Source of the DNA: Bolinopsis microptera
Taxonomy: Eukaryota; Ctenophora; Tentaculata; Lobata; Bolinopsidae
Assembly (NCBI RefSeq): GCF_026151205.1
Contig: NC_087072.1
Coordinates: 24,455,799 to 24,519,798 of the forward strand
DNA length: 64,000 nucleotides
Reading direction: 5' to 3'
Shown here: in pieces, positions 1 to 11,899 of the stretch
Layout: each line of letters starts with the position of its first letter
How positions within the stretch are numbered: the first letter of the stretch is position 1
Made by a program: the position numbers and the translations under genes
The notes under the pieces: model-generated
What the model saw: the letters and a program-made list of their open reading frames with translations, nothing else
Database searches by the model: none
What the model was told of the DNA's origin: nothing

Positions 1-356
1 AGGTCCTTTTTGAAACCAAAATTTATCAAAAATCCCGGTTTGGTCCCGGCTAAATTATCAAATTTTGACCAGGACCGGCATAATTAAAAAAAAAACGATT
101 TTGACAGGGACCGAGACTAAGCCGGGATTCCGGTCGACCTTGGCCTTGATGGCACATTGTTTTGTTTGCCTCATCGTAGAACCAAAATATAATATTATAA
201 ACAACATAGTACATAATATAAATAATACCTGTATATTGTGTATTAGTATAATGTACATTGCATTGTACATTCTGCTAGGTAACATAATATTATATAATGA
301 GACGTGTATTTGCATAGCGTTTATCAAAAAATGTAATGTAATCAAATTGAACCAAC
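1..356. other. Intronic sequence with degenerate repeat at the left edge
   Basis: Lies downstream of the exon at 357-446 on the minus strand, so it should be intron of the SEC23IP/DDHD2-like gene. Bases 1-150 carry repeated CGGTCCCGG/CCGGGA motifs that resemble 61785-61880, which suggests a dispersed repeat. Overlapping open frames on both strands here look fortuitous. No gene seen otherwise. Confidence 0.4.
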
Positions 357-446
357 CGCAATCTACGAAAGATCTGAACTTGAGGTCACCCACTGATCCA
401 ATACCATGAACCACGAAAAGTAAGTGATCCACCTCGTCCTTCTCGT
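357..446 (-). CDS. SEC23IP/DDHD2-like gene, exon 5 (start of lipase-like region)
   Basis: A 90-base exon on the minus strand with acceptor TTTCAG at 447-452 and a GT donor at 355-356. It encodes DHLLFVVHGIGSVGDLKFRS, close to the conserved VDHLVFMVHGIG...DLRFRS segment that opens the phospholipase part of SEC23IP/DDHD proteins. Its start phase fits exactly the phase left by the exon ending at 9837, giving a join of IPP to DEKDEVDH. I therefore read it as the next exon of that gene across a 9,390-base intron that contains another gene. The catalytic serine and the DDHD motif would lie beyond the left edge of the window. Confidence 0.85.
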
Positions 447-2795
447 CTGAAATTAGAGATTTAGAGTTTTAGAAGGCAGAGTTAGTAAAAAGTACTAATT
501 CTATACTACAAATATATTTGTGTGTTTGTTTATAGAACCCGTCCCCAATTTCGTATCGGAAAATGAATTAAACTCAGTTCTAAGTGTGAATACGGGTGGT
601 ACCTACACCTACCTCACCCTGACTTTTCACGAGAATACTAGCTTAGAATTAGTTTTAGTGAGCTGCACGATTTAGACCACTGACCCAACCCAGAGAATAG
701 TTAGATTTAGTTTGCACCATTAGTTTGGATGGAGCTGTATCCTTGGAGAATCCTGGCACACTTTTGTCACTTTCAACCGAGATTCACTGAGCTTGCTACT
801 GCTGCCTATTCGTGTGTTGAGCGAATACCCTTTGACTTTTTGGCATCTGCCCAGAGAGACCATTTAATCGAATTCCATACACCAAGGTGTAGGATGAGCC
901 AAGAGTTCGACAATGTAGTGGTCACGAATATGGAGCATGCTACTCAAGCTCATAAAGGCCAATAACACGGACAAACCGTTTAACCTTCGGCTTGAGATAT
1001 TCTCGACGCCACAAATGATCCAAATTCTTAATTTTTAATTATGCAACCTACCATAACCAATGGTGCCCTCCCCGAGCTCTTTCCTCTCGCATTTGCGAGG
1101 GTCGACTCCAATGTGTAAAAGGAGTTCAGGATTTGTTCACACTAAGCTCTAACATCGCTATTTGTTGACCATCAGCCTTCACTAAAGGTAATTTTTTAGA
1201 GAGTGGAGGCCGACCGTCAGCTTGGGATGCAGGGCCATATAGCAGGAATCAGGATCTTGTGGTTTGTATTATGCTGTCACGTGACAAGATTCATCACGTG
1301 GCCCAGAAATTTAGAGTCCTGGAAAACAATTGGCTGGCCGGCTAACACTTTGCTTTAACAGGCTTAGTTCTTTCACGTGATAACTTTGAGAACTAATACC
1401 AAAGACGCAGCGAGCAGGATAATGCCATTAGGGTTACTGGTCGCTCTGTTTTGTGATAGAAAATTCTAGAAGCTTTACCACTCATTCGCATTGAGTATGG
1501 TTTTTATGAGCTCTCAGTCTTCAACTCTTAAGCAAGACCAGTCTTTTTTTCCCCACAACCTCGCTGCAAAATACAAAAGATCACATTGAGTATTATTCCG
1601 TCCAGAGCCACGTTGCAAAGTCATGACGGTCTTAATGTCTTATTCGTCCTTAGTTAACACAATATACTAAATTACAGAAATAGATCGCATTTGAATCCTA
1701 AGGTGATATAATGAGCGCATAGAAATTAATCACTATTCTTATTTGGCTTTGTTTTCATCAGAACACTGAAATACCTGTGATTAAACAAATATATTTAAGC
1801 GAGACCTAGTATGGAAAAACAATATTATGCAATATTATGTACTAAACAAATATCATCTTTAGTCATAACAAAATCTGGCAAAAAATAGACATGATTTTCC
1901 AAAAAGACTAGCTCAGAGCTTTATAATGATCCAAGAGCTTAGTAAGTAGTGGTTAGTCGTCTGTGGCCCTAGCTTACTATTTTACTCCTTTTTGCCGCTT
2001 GCTCCACATAACTGTGTAAACAGGCATCGGTAAGCTGGAGGCGGTATGTGGTAGTGTGGTAACTGCTATCTAGGCGGTCTGTGGTAGTGTGGTAACTGCT
2101 ATCTAGGCGGTCTGTGGTAGTGTGATAACTACTATCTAATGGTACAGAGTTCAGTGGTACTTATACAGGAAATAGAAACTATGCCAGCAGTAACTTTAAC
2201 TTATGAGACTGAGGATTTAATAACGTCTCCCTCTTACTCTTGTTGTCTAGACTAGCGTACCCCTTGCTATTTATATAATACTTGTTATCGGCTATTTGTG
2301 CAACTCGATTTTATTTTCTTACACGTAACGTTGACGGTATGTTTGATCAGGGCACGCTCGTTTTCTCAATAATATTTGAATACAAAATATTGAATTTTTT
2401 TTTCTATTAACGTGTTGGTATATTATCAACAAAAAAAGCTATGCCTAATAATATTTCGTGGATTTGGCCATATTATGAATTTCAAATTTCCACATCGTCC
2501 GGCTTCGGTGATTTCACCTGTTTATGGAATTTTCATTGGTTTGATAAGCAAAACTTATCAATCCAAGCAAAACACACTGAAAACTTTTCCTAGATACAAC
2601 TGCATTATTAAACTGGTAATTATTGTGTCTTAGTGAAACAATAGTAATTTTAAATCATTGCAGTTTTCAGATTCGAACATTACTTTCCTACTTTACTGTC
2701 ATACACTTGCAAAGAGAATTCATAACCCATCATCATTAGTGATCATTTGAAAGAGGAAGGCAAGCTATTGCGAGTCACCTTAACTTGCCAGTGAT
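447..2795. other. Non-coding part of the long intron, with a 33-bp tandem triplication
   Basis: No exon with conserved residues or convincing splice sites was found on either strand. A 33-bp unit starting AGGCGGT is repeated three times at 2039-2137, with the third copy slightly diverged. The segment presumably also holds the promoter of the plus-strand gene that begins at 2796; I saw no TATA box that I would defend. Confidence 0.45.
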
Positions 2796-5700
2796 ATGGG
2801 CTTTAGAGCGAACGTTTGGTTCGCCCTAATACTTCTATCTCAAGTAAACGCCACGGACACAGGTTAGTCTTACTAAATATTTCAAATAAATTTATAGAGG
2901 TTATTATTTTAAAATATTTCATTTACCAATTACCTCTCGACAATACTGGCAACATTTAACTTCATTTGTCAATTTACTCAATCAATTAATGACTTCTTTC
3001 TTAACTTCCAGTATATATAGTAGTTTATATCTATACTATAATGATTCGATTAATGATCTACAATCTGTTTCCAAAACATTTTGTAGAATGTTTCAACTGA
3101 AATTAAAATAATCCATTTAGGTTGGATAACAGTCAGCAAAAACAAAATCATACCACACGACAGTTCAGCACCGTTAGAGGTCAAGACCTCGGCTGAAATA
3201 GGCAGCAACAAGCAAATCTATCTGGAGTTCCTTGATTCTAGTAATGTAGTGAGAGGAAATCTGAGGGTCAATTTTTATAGCCCAATCAAATACTTCACTA
3301 CGGCAAATTGTGTACATGGTGGGAATGAAATTGTCATTCCTTCAAGCTCTTCAGAGGGATGGGTGTTAACTGTTCAAAAGACGGAAAAGTCGCTCACAAT
3401 TCACGGCAACAATGTTTTGATCACAAATCTCGTGTTCAGTGAACATATGTATGGAAACTGTGAAGCACGGTGGAATCTCGAACCTCTGCTGAAGATAAGA
3501 TTTAGATCATCAGACACGGCTTCTGAAATTTACCGAGTAAAACCTCGAGGTAACAAATAATAAAAAGTATTGATTGTGATCAGCGACAGATTTATAGGAT
3601 GACCAGATATGCTTATATAACTCACAACATTATCGTTATCAGTTAGTGACAGTGAATTCTCCTTTATAAAATCAACACTTTGTTTCAGGTCAGTGCACAG
3701 GCTTAAACCACGGACTTGAGCACCTTGAGATACAACAAACATTCCCGGTTAAAAGTGACACTGTGATCAACGTAAACTGCATTGAAAATAACGAACAACT
3801 GTTTGGAGACGAAACCATAACCTGCTACGACCAAACTTTCTTCCTGTTTGAACGAATTCCTAAGTGTATTGCCCCAGGTATCCATTTTGTTTTTAGTTAA
3901 TTGTTTTAGTTTAAAAAAAGGTTGTATAACTATAACCTACTGGCTACATGATAAACTTTGACAAAAGTTTAGAACTATATGATGTCAAAAAATAGGAAAA
4001 TAGGGTTTCGATCACTTCATTATATATATCACTAGAAACCCGCTAGTCGAAAGCTTTGTTCGAGGAAATTTTAAAAATCAGTTATGTTTTAATTTCTCTT
4101 CATCATACAGCTCTGTTATTCAGTAGACATAATGGAATTTATTTAACAATGGCGACAGCGTTGTTAGTATTCGGATTCCCAAAACGATACTTTTTACCGC
4201 ATCAAAAAATACCAATCACAACCAAAGTTATGAATATAAGTCATAGCGTGAGCGTAAATGTGAGCTAGTTTTGAAGTTATGACGTAGCATACAGCATAAC
4301 AACGCGCGTAGTTAAGATGTTCTTGCTCGCGCACGTGCATTTTTATCGTTGCTACGCAACAGCGCAGTAAACCTTTGCTAAAATAACGCCATTATTCTAA
4401 CGATTATTTAACCTCACTTCCGACGATAATTATAAAAAATCTAAAGCCTAAATCAAAATTCTAAGAATGTTATAGCCTATTCCTATCCTTTTTCTACAAC
4501 CCTGCTAAAAATGGCGAGGTTTCAACTCCATTTGCGAGCTGGGTTTGGCTTCACCAGAGGGTCATTTTGAGGTCGATTTTCGGTGTTTTTTCTTCTATGT
4601 CCCCGTTGCCGGGGAAATTTCGTCAAGTTTAAAATATTGTATAGATATTATCATATTAACATCTATTTGTTACAGCATCTTGCACCGCATTGCCTACAGC
4701 TCGGCTAATGCCCTACGTCATTCGTGAGGGTGTGGAGTTTCCTAAATCGTCTGGCACAGAGATCCAACTTTCTTGCTACGAAGGATTTGAGTTAGAAGGA
4801 GACAAGAAAATGACATGCTACTCCGGCACCTACTACACATACTCAGGAGATAGTGGAGAGCTACCAAAATGCACGCCAACTCCTTCTTCAGGTATGCCAG
4901 GTGGATCAGACGATAGACAGTGTAAGGATTTGTATTTCTTTAAATGCATGATTTTATACTTCATTAGTATCATTTACATCTTGATGATGGATTCCTCTTC
5001 AGGATGGAAAATAGCGGAACATGATTGGTCCATGATCCAAGTTAGTGGCCAGCCTTTCGACGTGATAACAAATTCGATGCCCAACTCATATGACATGCTT
5101 AAATTTGAGTTTCATGGCATAGGTTCGATAACTTTAGAAATGAGAGAAGAGTTCACTGCCATGTATCAAATGAGATACGGCTGCACACCTGACATGAAAA
5201 AGACAGCGCGACTCCCTGATGCTTTGGTGAAAGTTTGGACATTTTCTAAAACAAGCTCTTCGTTGATCATACATTGTAATGGTCAGATTGCTGCCAACAT
5301 CCCTTTTGATGAAGGAGTGACACGTTGTGAAAGAAGATGGTCAAAAAATGTGGAACAAATACGATTCATATACGATGGAGATGCAGCGTCTGATTATTAC
5401 AGAGTCAAGCAGGCATCAGGTACATGCGTAACACTTTAAATAAAAGAGACATTATATTTTGATAGATACAATATAAAGATTAAATATGATAGAAAAAATT
5501 GTCCTGTCCAGTGCAGTGGCCAGATCCCAATCAGTTGGAAGTCATACAATTACAATAAACTATATAGGGGTAGGTAAGAACCTCCAGGTAAAAATAAGTG
5601 TTGGTTAAGTCGGGACACGGAAATAGTGTTTTGACTTTACCCTTTTTAACACTTTATTAGCTAAAACCATAATTTCCAGATTGCACCGGTCTTCACCCAA

Positions 5701-8700
5701 GCTGGAAAGGATTGACTTTGGAACCAGATGTCTTTTCCTCTGAAGGTTCCAGCATAAGTACAGGAACCATAGTTGCACTGTCATGTGGCACTGGGACGAG
5801 ACTATTTGGTGACAAGGAAGTGACATGTTACAGTGGTACTTACTACACATTCCAGAGGATCCCGCACTGTGTCTCACCCGGTTAGGGTTATTTGAATGTT
5901 AATTATAAAGTTATCAGAAGAGCTGTTTTATCTTAGAGTTTGAGATATTCAAAGTCCTTTGTAAGATCACAATATAACATTTGTCAAGACTCCTCGATTT
6001 TCAGGAAGCTGCACTGCATTACCCAGGATACTGAAATGGTTTAACATGAAAGCAACAACCCTCAATGACAAAGAGTATCCAGTTTCCTCCGGAGAGGTGC
6101 TCACTCTTTCGTGTACTGATGGGCTCCAACTGAAGGGATCAAAAACATTGACCTGTCAGAATGAGGGCTATTATTTCCATGACGAGAGCGAGGATGAACC
6201 GAGATGTATACCATCACAACAATCAGGTACTAAATATAACACAATTATTTCCTTCGTGTTTCTGATTGCATTGGAATGTATATTTTATAAAGAAAATTAT
6301 GAGGAAAATTCAATAAAACTGTCGTGGGAGTGGCTCAGATTCTTTTGATCAAAGTAGTGATTTTTATTGGTCTACGCTTTTAAACACTGCTGGGTTCATA
6401 ACTTTTTCGAACAAGTTTGCTCTTAACCTTCTACAAGCTTTCAAGTTAACTTAGTTATGTTATTATTGTTTCATAACATTATTTTACCACAAGTATTTTA
6501 GAAACAAGAATTTATTTACAGATTTACGGTAAATTGAATTTACCTCAGGTTGGAAAAAAGTTATTACTGACGAGATTGATTATAATCTTCGTGTACCCCT
6601 GGACATATTTACGGATTCTTTTACTTCAAAAGAGTCAAATGGGATAAAGCTCTATTTCTACGATGACTTTGGAAAATCAGGATTTTTGGGACTAACAAAA
6701 GGAAATGAAAATGATATCAGATATCGCATTGACTTTTGTTCGAGTGTGAGCTATCAGTCGACTGGACACCAAATACCAGATGATGAACTTGATGAAATCG
6801 TTGTTTGGACGATTCACTCAACTACATCGTCAATCACAGTTCATTACTTCGACAAGGCCATAATTCACATTCCATTTGATGAACTTCGTTCAAGCTATTG
6901 TGAAGAGAAGCTGAAAACTCAAAAGGGGATAAGATTTTCCACCACTGACTTAATGTCACGTTACTACAGGCCAAAACCCACAGGTACATTGTAACATTGT
7001 AGTTAGATTGAACCTTAAGTTTATATTTTAACTTGTTATTGGTGAAGTGTTTGATTCCAGTTTCCATTTAAAGAGTTCACAGAATCTATGTGAATATGGT
7101 CAATAATACAGAAAATAACCAGATATTTCCAGGAAGGTGCACTGGTCTGGATTCTTCATGGGAGGGAGTAGAAGCACTCACTCAATTCCCTGTCGAATAC
7201 GGAGTGAAAATAAACTTAGGGTGCACACAGAGTGATGCAATCAACGTGGGAGATAGCCAAGTAACTTGTTATGAAGGAACATTCTTTCTGTTCAACCAAC
7301 GTCCTCATTGCTTAAAACCAGGTCAAATAAGATGGAATTTGTTTTATAGATGAATCTCTCTGGAAAGGGCACGATTGATTTTTTCCTTTTACATATAAGC
7401 TTTTAATTATTGTTGTGTTAGTTTTAATTCCATCTTTCAGCCGAGTGTAACATTCCAAGTCCACAAAAAATGTGGTCTTATCTTCGAACGAGTGCTACTT
7501 TCCCCGTTCCTACTGGTGCAACTGTTGAATTGTCATGCTCGAAAGGCTTAGCATTGACTGGAGAGGATACGATAACTTGTTTCGGTGGAGGTCACTACAA
7601 TTTCAATGCTGAAAAGAAGCCCACGTGCACGCAATCCAATGGTACAGTTTAACATTCATTTTTTAACAATTTATATCGATACTGATGTGTGGCAGGGGGG
7701 CAACTTATTGTTTCTCTTAGTTCCACGAACAATGTTATTGTATAGTAAACATATGCAATATCATGTACATCTAATTGAGTTAGTTATGATGCGGAAACAG
7801 CTTCCATCTGAAATTATGATGGAGAGATGAGAAACAAATCCTTCGGCTTCCTGTAATTGGCTGGTTGCACTTGTGTAACAATATGGCTGTTGGAATACTC
7901 CGAAGTAAAATAAGTGTATAGATTAAAAAAAAATGTATCGTGCAGATTGGCAGTTCATCAAAAGAGGTGATATGATTGGATACGATTTAGAGGAATACCC
8001 ATTGGAAATACTGACAAACTCTGAAATAGGAGGCTATGAAGTAATCCATCTAGTTTTCTACGACACCTCTAGATCACAAATAGAAGACATGACGATCCAT
8101 TACGGAGGGAAAAAATCAATAACATGGACTATGTTCTGTTATGACGGAGTTGAAATTCCTAGTTCAGCTCTGCCAACAACACCAAATAAGATCTGGAAAA
8201 TAATAAAGAAGGAAAGAGAAACAGTGCTGTACTGCAACGAACAATATGTCACTAAAATAACCTACAGTGATAGCACAACATCTGCAGAGTGTGAAGATAT
8301 GGGCACAAGAGATGTTGACTTCATAATGATACATACTGGAGACAGTGCTACGGATTTTATAAAGAGAAAAGGTAATATCATGTAGTTGCTCATTTAAACT
8401 ATGTTAAGTCCACTTTTCATGATTTGCTCCCAAATAATTTGACGGTGTGAAAGTGGACCATAAATTACTAATTTCAGCTAAAAAGATAAGAAAAACAAAA
8501 CAATCCTTAATAAACTTGTATTCTCAGAAACCTGTGTTGGACTAGACCCGGCTTGGGAGAACGCTCAGTCCTCAGCTTCCTTCCCAATACCACGTGGTAC
8601 AGTGATATCAGTGTCATGTGACCCCAACTACATACACAGTGGAGATACAGAGGTTACTTGTGATCGGAGGGAACAGTTCTATTTTACAACTCAACCTCTG

Positions 8701-9393
8701 TGTACCCTTCAACGTAAGTATATTACTTTATATTCTAACAGCTTTCAGTAATGCAACTATATATCACAGGAATGACTCCAAGGGAATTTCCTGAAACTTG
8801 ATCAGATAAATTTGATGACAGATAATAAACATAATGGACCTGTTATCTACAGAATGCACTGGACTGGACAGCAGGTGGGAGAATCTTAAAACAGAGACCA
8901 CATTTCCGATACAAAGTGAAGAAACAATAACAGTGACATGTCAAGAATTGTACATCAACCAGGGATCTGATATGATTACCTGCAATGAGATGACATCCTT
9001 CTCTTATGAAACAGAACCGCTGTGTGAAATGGTTAAAGGTAAACTAATTTTAATTAAAAGAAGCTTTTCAGGTATGGCTATACAATTTTCACTACTTGAG
9101 AGTTTTTCATAATTAATAAACTATCAAAATGTGACTGGGGTTAATAGTGATTTCTTATTTCTGATAAACTTCAGAATTCAATAAATTATTATCAAAACAC
9201 AAAACACCCCCAGACAAATTATGTACTGTTCTACCTGAAGAACTCTCGGGACTAGGTCTACTTTTACCAGTAATTGTTGGAACGGTGTTAAACGTAAAAT
9301 GTGATGAAGGAGCACACCTTGGGGATAAGACTGTAACATGTCTCGGTGAGCAGACATTTTCTTACGATATCCAGCCATATTGTGGTCCCACCG
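2796..9393 (+). CDS. Secreted multidomain protein: four modules of an unknown ~140-residue domain plus sushi/CCP domains
   Basis: Signal-peptide exon 2796-2862 (MGFRANVWFALILLSQVNA). Then come thirteen symmetric phase 1-1 exons, nearly one domain each: 3121-3549, 3689-3877, 4676-4891, 5003-5419, 5680-5880, 6005-6226, 6549-6983, 7133-7321, 7441-7641, 7946-8371, 8528-8713, 8853-9038, 9175-9393. The 186-222 base exons each encode four cysteines in sushi/CCP spacing (C..C..TCY..C). The 417-435 base exons encode a domain starting G/D-W and ending YYRVKP-like, with an internal pair of cysteines; I do not recognise it. Order is D-CCP-CCP repeated four times, with an extra CCP at the end. CCP domains usually mediate extracellular binding, so an adhesion, recognition or complement-like role is an inference. 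The 3' end is unresolved: a 12-base microexon at 9561-9572 or a short terminal exon near 9490 are both possible. No transmembrane segment is seen. Confidence 0.85.
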
Positions 9394-9836
9394 GTGAGTT
9401 AATGCTTATATATTCTACTGCGAACAGTTGGCGGAAATTCATGTTAGGGAATATGAATTTTCGTTGGCTGTTCTGATCACATTAATACAGCTCAAATTAC
9501 TGATTATATATTATTATCAACAAATTATATTTAATGAGCAGAAGTTTGATTTGTTCCAGTTTACAGTAAAGGTAAGTATATGGGTGCATTACACAATATA
9601 TATTACTGGCTCGTGCCCAGAATTAATATACTTAATGCAATAAAGTTTAAAGAATGGAAGTCAAATATTGTTTCCTTTTGAATGACTATTGCAGTATCTT
9701 TGAAGCAAATCAATAATCTCATTATATATCATAACACGATTTTAAACTATTCCCTACTGATCTTTTGCCCTTAGCAAATGGTAGGCAAAATATATCTATA
9801 AATTAGAAAAACAGAATAAACGTAATCTGCTTGAAC
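9394..9836. other. Tail of the nested gene and remaining intron
   Basis: This gap lies between the last clear CCP exon on the plus strand and exon 4 of the minus-strand gene. It contains a candidate 12-base phase 1-1 microexon (TTTACAGTAAAG between AG and GTAAGT) at 9561-9572. It also has an alternative acceptor near 9490 followed by a 14-codon frame and stop. Neither can be confirmed without transcripts. Confidence 0.3.
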
Positions 9837-11615
9837 CTGGTGGTATCTTGTCTTCGTCAGGAACTCCTCTTTTAACGAGACGGGGAGCATTCTGTAACTC
9901 AGATTCTGCTGTAAGTTGCGTATACTGGACCATCATTGTGTGTGAGTTTATTATCACTGCCTGCAATCATAAAGGGTATTTATATTAGTAGTACTAAGCA
10001 GATTCTGCTGTAAGTTGCGTATACTGGACCATCATTGTGTGTGAGTTGATTATCACTGCCTGCAATCACAAAGGGTATTTATATTAGTAGTACTAAGCAG
10101 TTATTGTATATTTCTTGACAATCGTAATAACTTTGTATTATATTATATGATGACAAAAAGAACTTAATATTGATTATAAATTCCAACAGCCCAATTCAAA
10201 GACTTACTTCACCATTGCCGAGCTCAACCCTCATCGGGAAGGTCTTCAGCTTCATTGCGGTCGCGTAATGTTCCTAAAACAGCTTTAATTTAGAATTTAA
10301 GTATTATGTTGATACTTCAGGGTCACTGTAAAAATCAAAATCAACGCATTTGTCAAACGTTTAAAACCACATTATACTGAATTCATTAACCAACCTCCAG
10401 AACGTTTGCTTTGTCCTCGTTGTAAGGTTGCATGATATCATTGTTCCCGCGATAGAACCACGAACAACGTCTGATAGCAGAAGCCAAACCATCCCAGTAC
10501 ACAGGTATTCTTTGTCTAGCTGACATGTTTACGTCGTACCTCCCTCCGTCCGTGCTTACTTGTACTTGTACTTTATCTGAACCTGGGTTTTATTACAACT
10601 TCAATTTAGATCAAACTAAAAATTTCATATTTTAATTTTTAGATTTTTGTGCTCCTCATAGATGATATCAAAACGGTATTAATGAACGGGGAATTGTCAA
10701 ATCAATAACCTGTAGGCATTCTTGTGGTATATGCTTTTTCTAGTTTTTCAGAATCTCGATAAGAAAACGGATTCCAGCTGCCTCCAGGATTACTGTAGTA
10801 CCAGTGAACTGACGGTTTTAAAAGCAGGGAAGTGGTTGGTGAGGTGATTGGTGAAAGTGATATGCCCATGCTCTCCTGAGGGGAATTTTGAGTGTTATCA
10901 ATTTGAGATTCCACACTTTTTTCAGATTGAACAACAGGGATATAGTATCTGGAGCTTGATAAACGTAAGACCCTGATGGTCTCTGTCCGATGTGAGAAGA
11001 AGGCTTCGATATATTTCCTGTCAATGGAGGATGGAATCGAGAGACATCCATCAAGGGGACAGAAGAGCGGGATTGTATCTGTTGAAGTGTTGGTGCAGAT
11101 GGCTGCCTATCAATCTCTTTAGAGTCTGTATTTTGACTCAATCCATCCGTAGTATTCTGTAGGCTACTATTGTATGTCACTTGATTTGAAGGGAACTGAT
11201 TTTCATTGTTAGAAGCAGGAAAATAATTAGACAGTGGCATTTCAGGATGATAAGCTTGAGACAAATCTTTGTTAAAAGTCTTAAAGTAAGCCGGATCAAT
11301 ATCTATCTGAGTTGGAGACTCAGCAGTGTGCATTATCGAACCACTAAACATTGTTGTTGGTTCAATTTCGTTAGTCAACTGCTGAATCTTGTATTCCACA
11401 GCAGTTTCATCATTACTCTGGTTCACATCACTAGAAAGCCTTATACTACGCTCTAGGACATCAGCTTCAGACTCCTCAGAATCTGCTGGGGAGTCTTTTC
11501 TTATATCCATTGCATCAATTTGACTTACAAATGCCTCAGATGTGTTATGAGTGATGGATCTGGGAGTTGAACACACTTCAGGGACACTATTCTCTGCTTT
11601 ATCACCATCCATCAT
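9837..11615 (-). CDS. SEC23IP/DDHD2-like phospholipase family protein, exons 1-4 (N-terminal region and WWE-like domain)
   Basis: Minus-strand gene. Exons read as 11615-10710, 10582-10395, 10273-10208 and 9960-9837, all GT-AG with matching phases (1, 0, 0, 1). Exon 1 encodes a long Ser/Thr/Asn-rich low-complexity N-terminus, then HWYYSNPGGSWNPFSYRDSE. Exon 2 has STDGGRYDVN and RRCSWFYRGN, exon 4 has RLVKRGVPDEDKIPP. These match the WWE-like module and following linker of SEC23IP and DDHD2, which are membrane-trafficking/phospholipase A1-type proteins of the ER-Golgi. The metal-binding DDHD lipase part lies further 3', beginning in the exon at 357-446. The N-terminal frame breaks once: a run of six T (10917-10922, plus strand) needs one more base to join the two open frames. 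This may be an assembly error or a true lesion. I cannot say which paralogue it is. Confidence 0.85.
9901..10098. repeat. 99-bp tandem duplication overlapping a splice acceptor
   Basis: Two 99-base units (9901-9999 and 10000-10098) differ at only a few positions. On the minus strand each carries the ATTGCAG acceptor and the first part of exon 4 of the SEC23IP/DDHD2-like gene. Only the unit at lower coordinates continues into the full exon. The upstream unit is therefore a decoy acceptor plus a partial exon with no obvious donor. Confidence 0.9.
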
Positions 11616-11899
11616 TAGTGACCTATAACATGTGATGATGTGAATATATTTAGATTATATCAAATTAGAAAATAAAGAAAACATCAAAAATGTACAAATT
11701 GGTCCTGTTTTAATTAATTAGAGCAGCATATAATAATGACAACTGAATTATGACATGATTGGCAAATAATGGAATTTAATTGAAAATAGTGGATAACTTA
11801 TATAATAAAGAAGTACACAGTAAACACAATTCAAACATAAACATCGCTATCACAATATCATGAAAAAGAATTTTATTCATGTTTGACATTATAGATTTA
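11616..11899. other. Intergenic spacer between the zinc-finger gene and the SEC23IP/DDHD2-like gene
   Basis: About 280 bases with no coding signal. The left limit of duplicated block A (match to 24417 onward) falls near 11703. A minus-strand acceptor (ATAG) lies just before the ATG at 11615, so an upstream untranslated exon is possible. Confidence 0.4.

Noticed and set aside
729-965. 78-codon plus-strand frame near the left edge
   Set aside because: No motif, no splice context, and it lies in the intron of the SEC23IP/DDHD2-like gene; probably chance.
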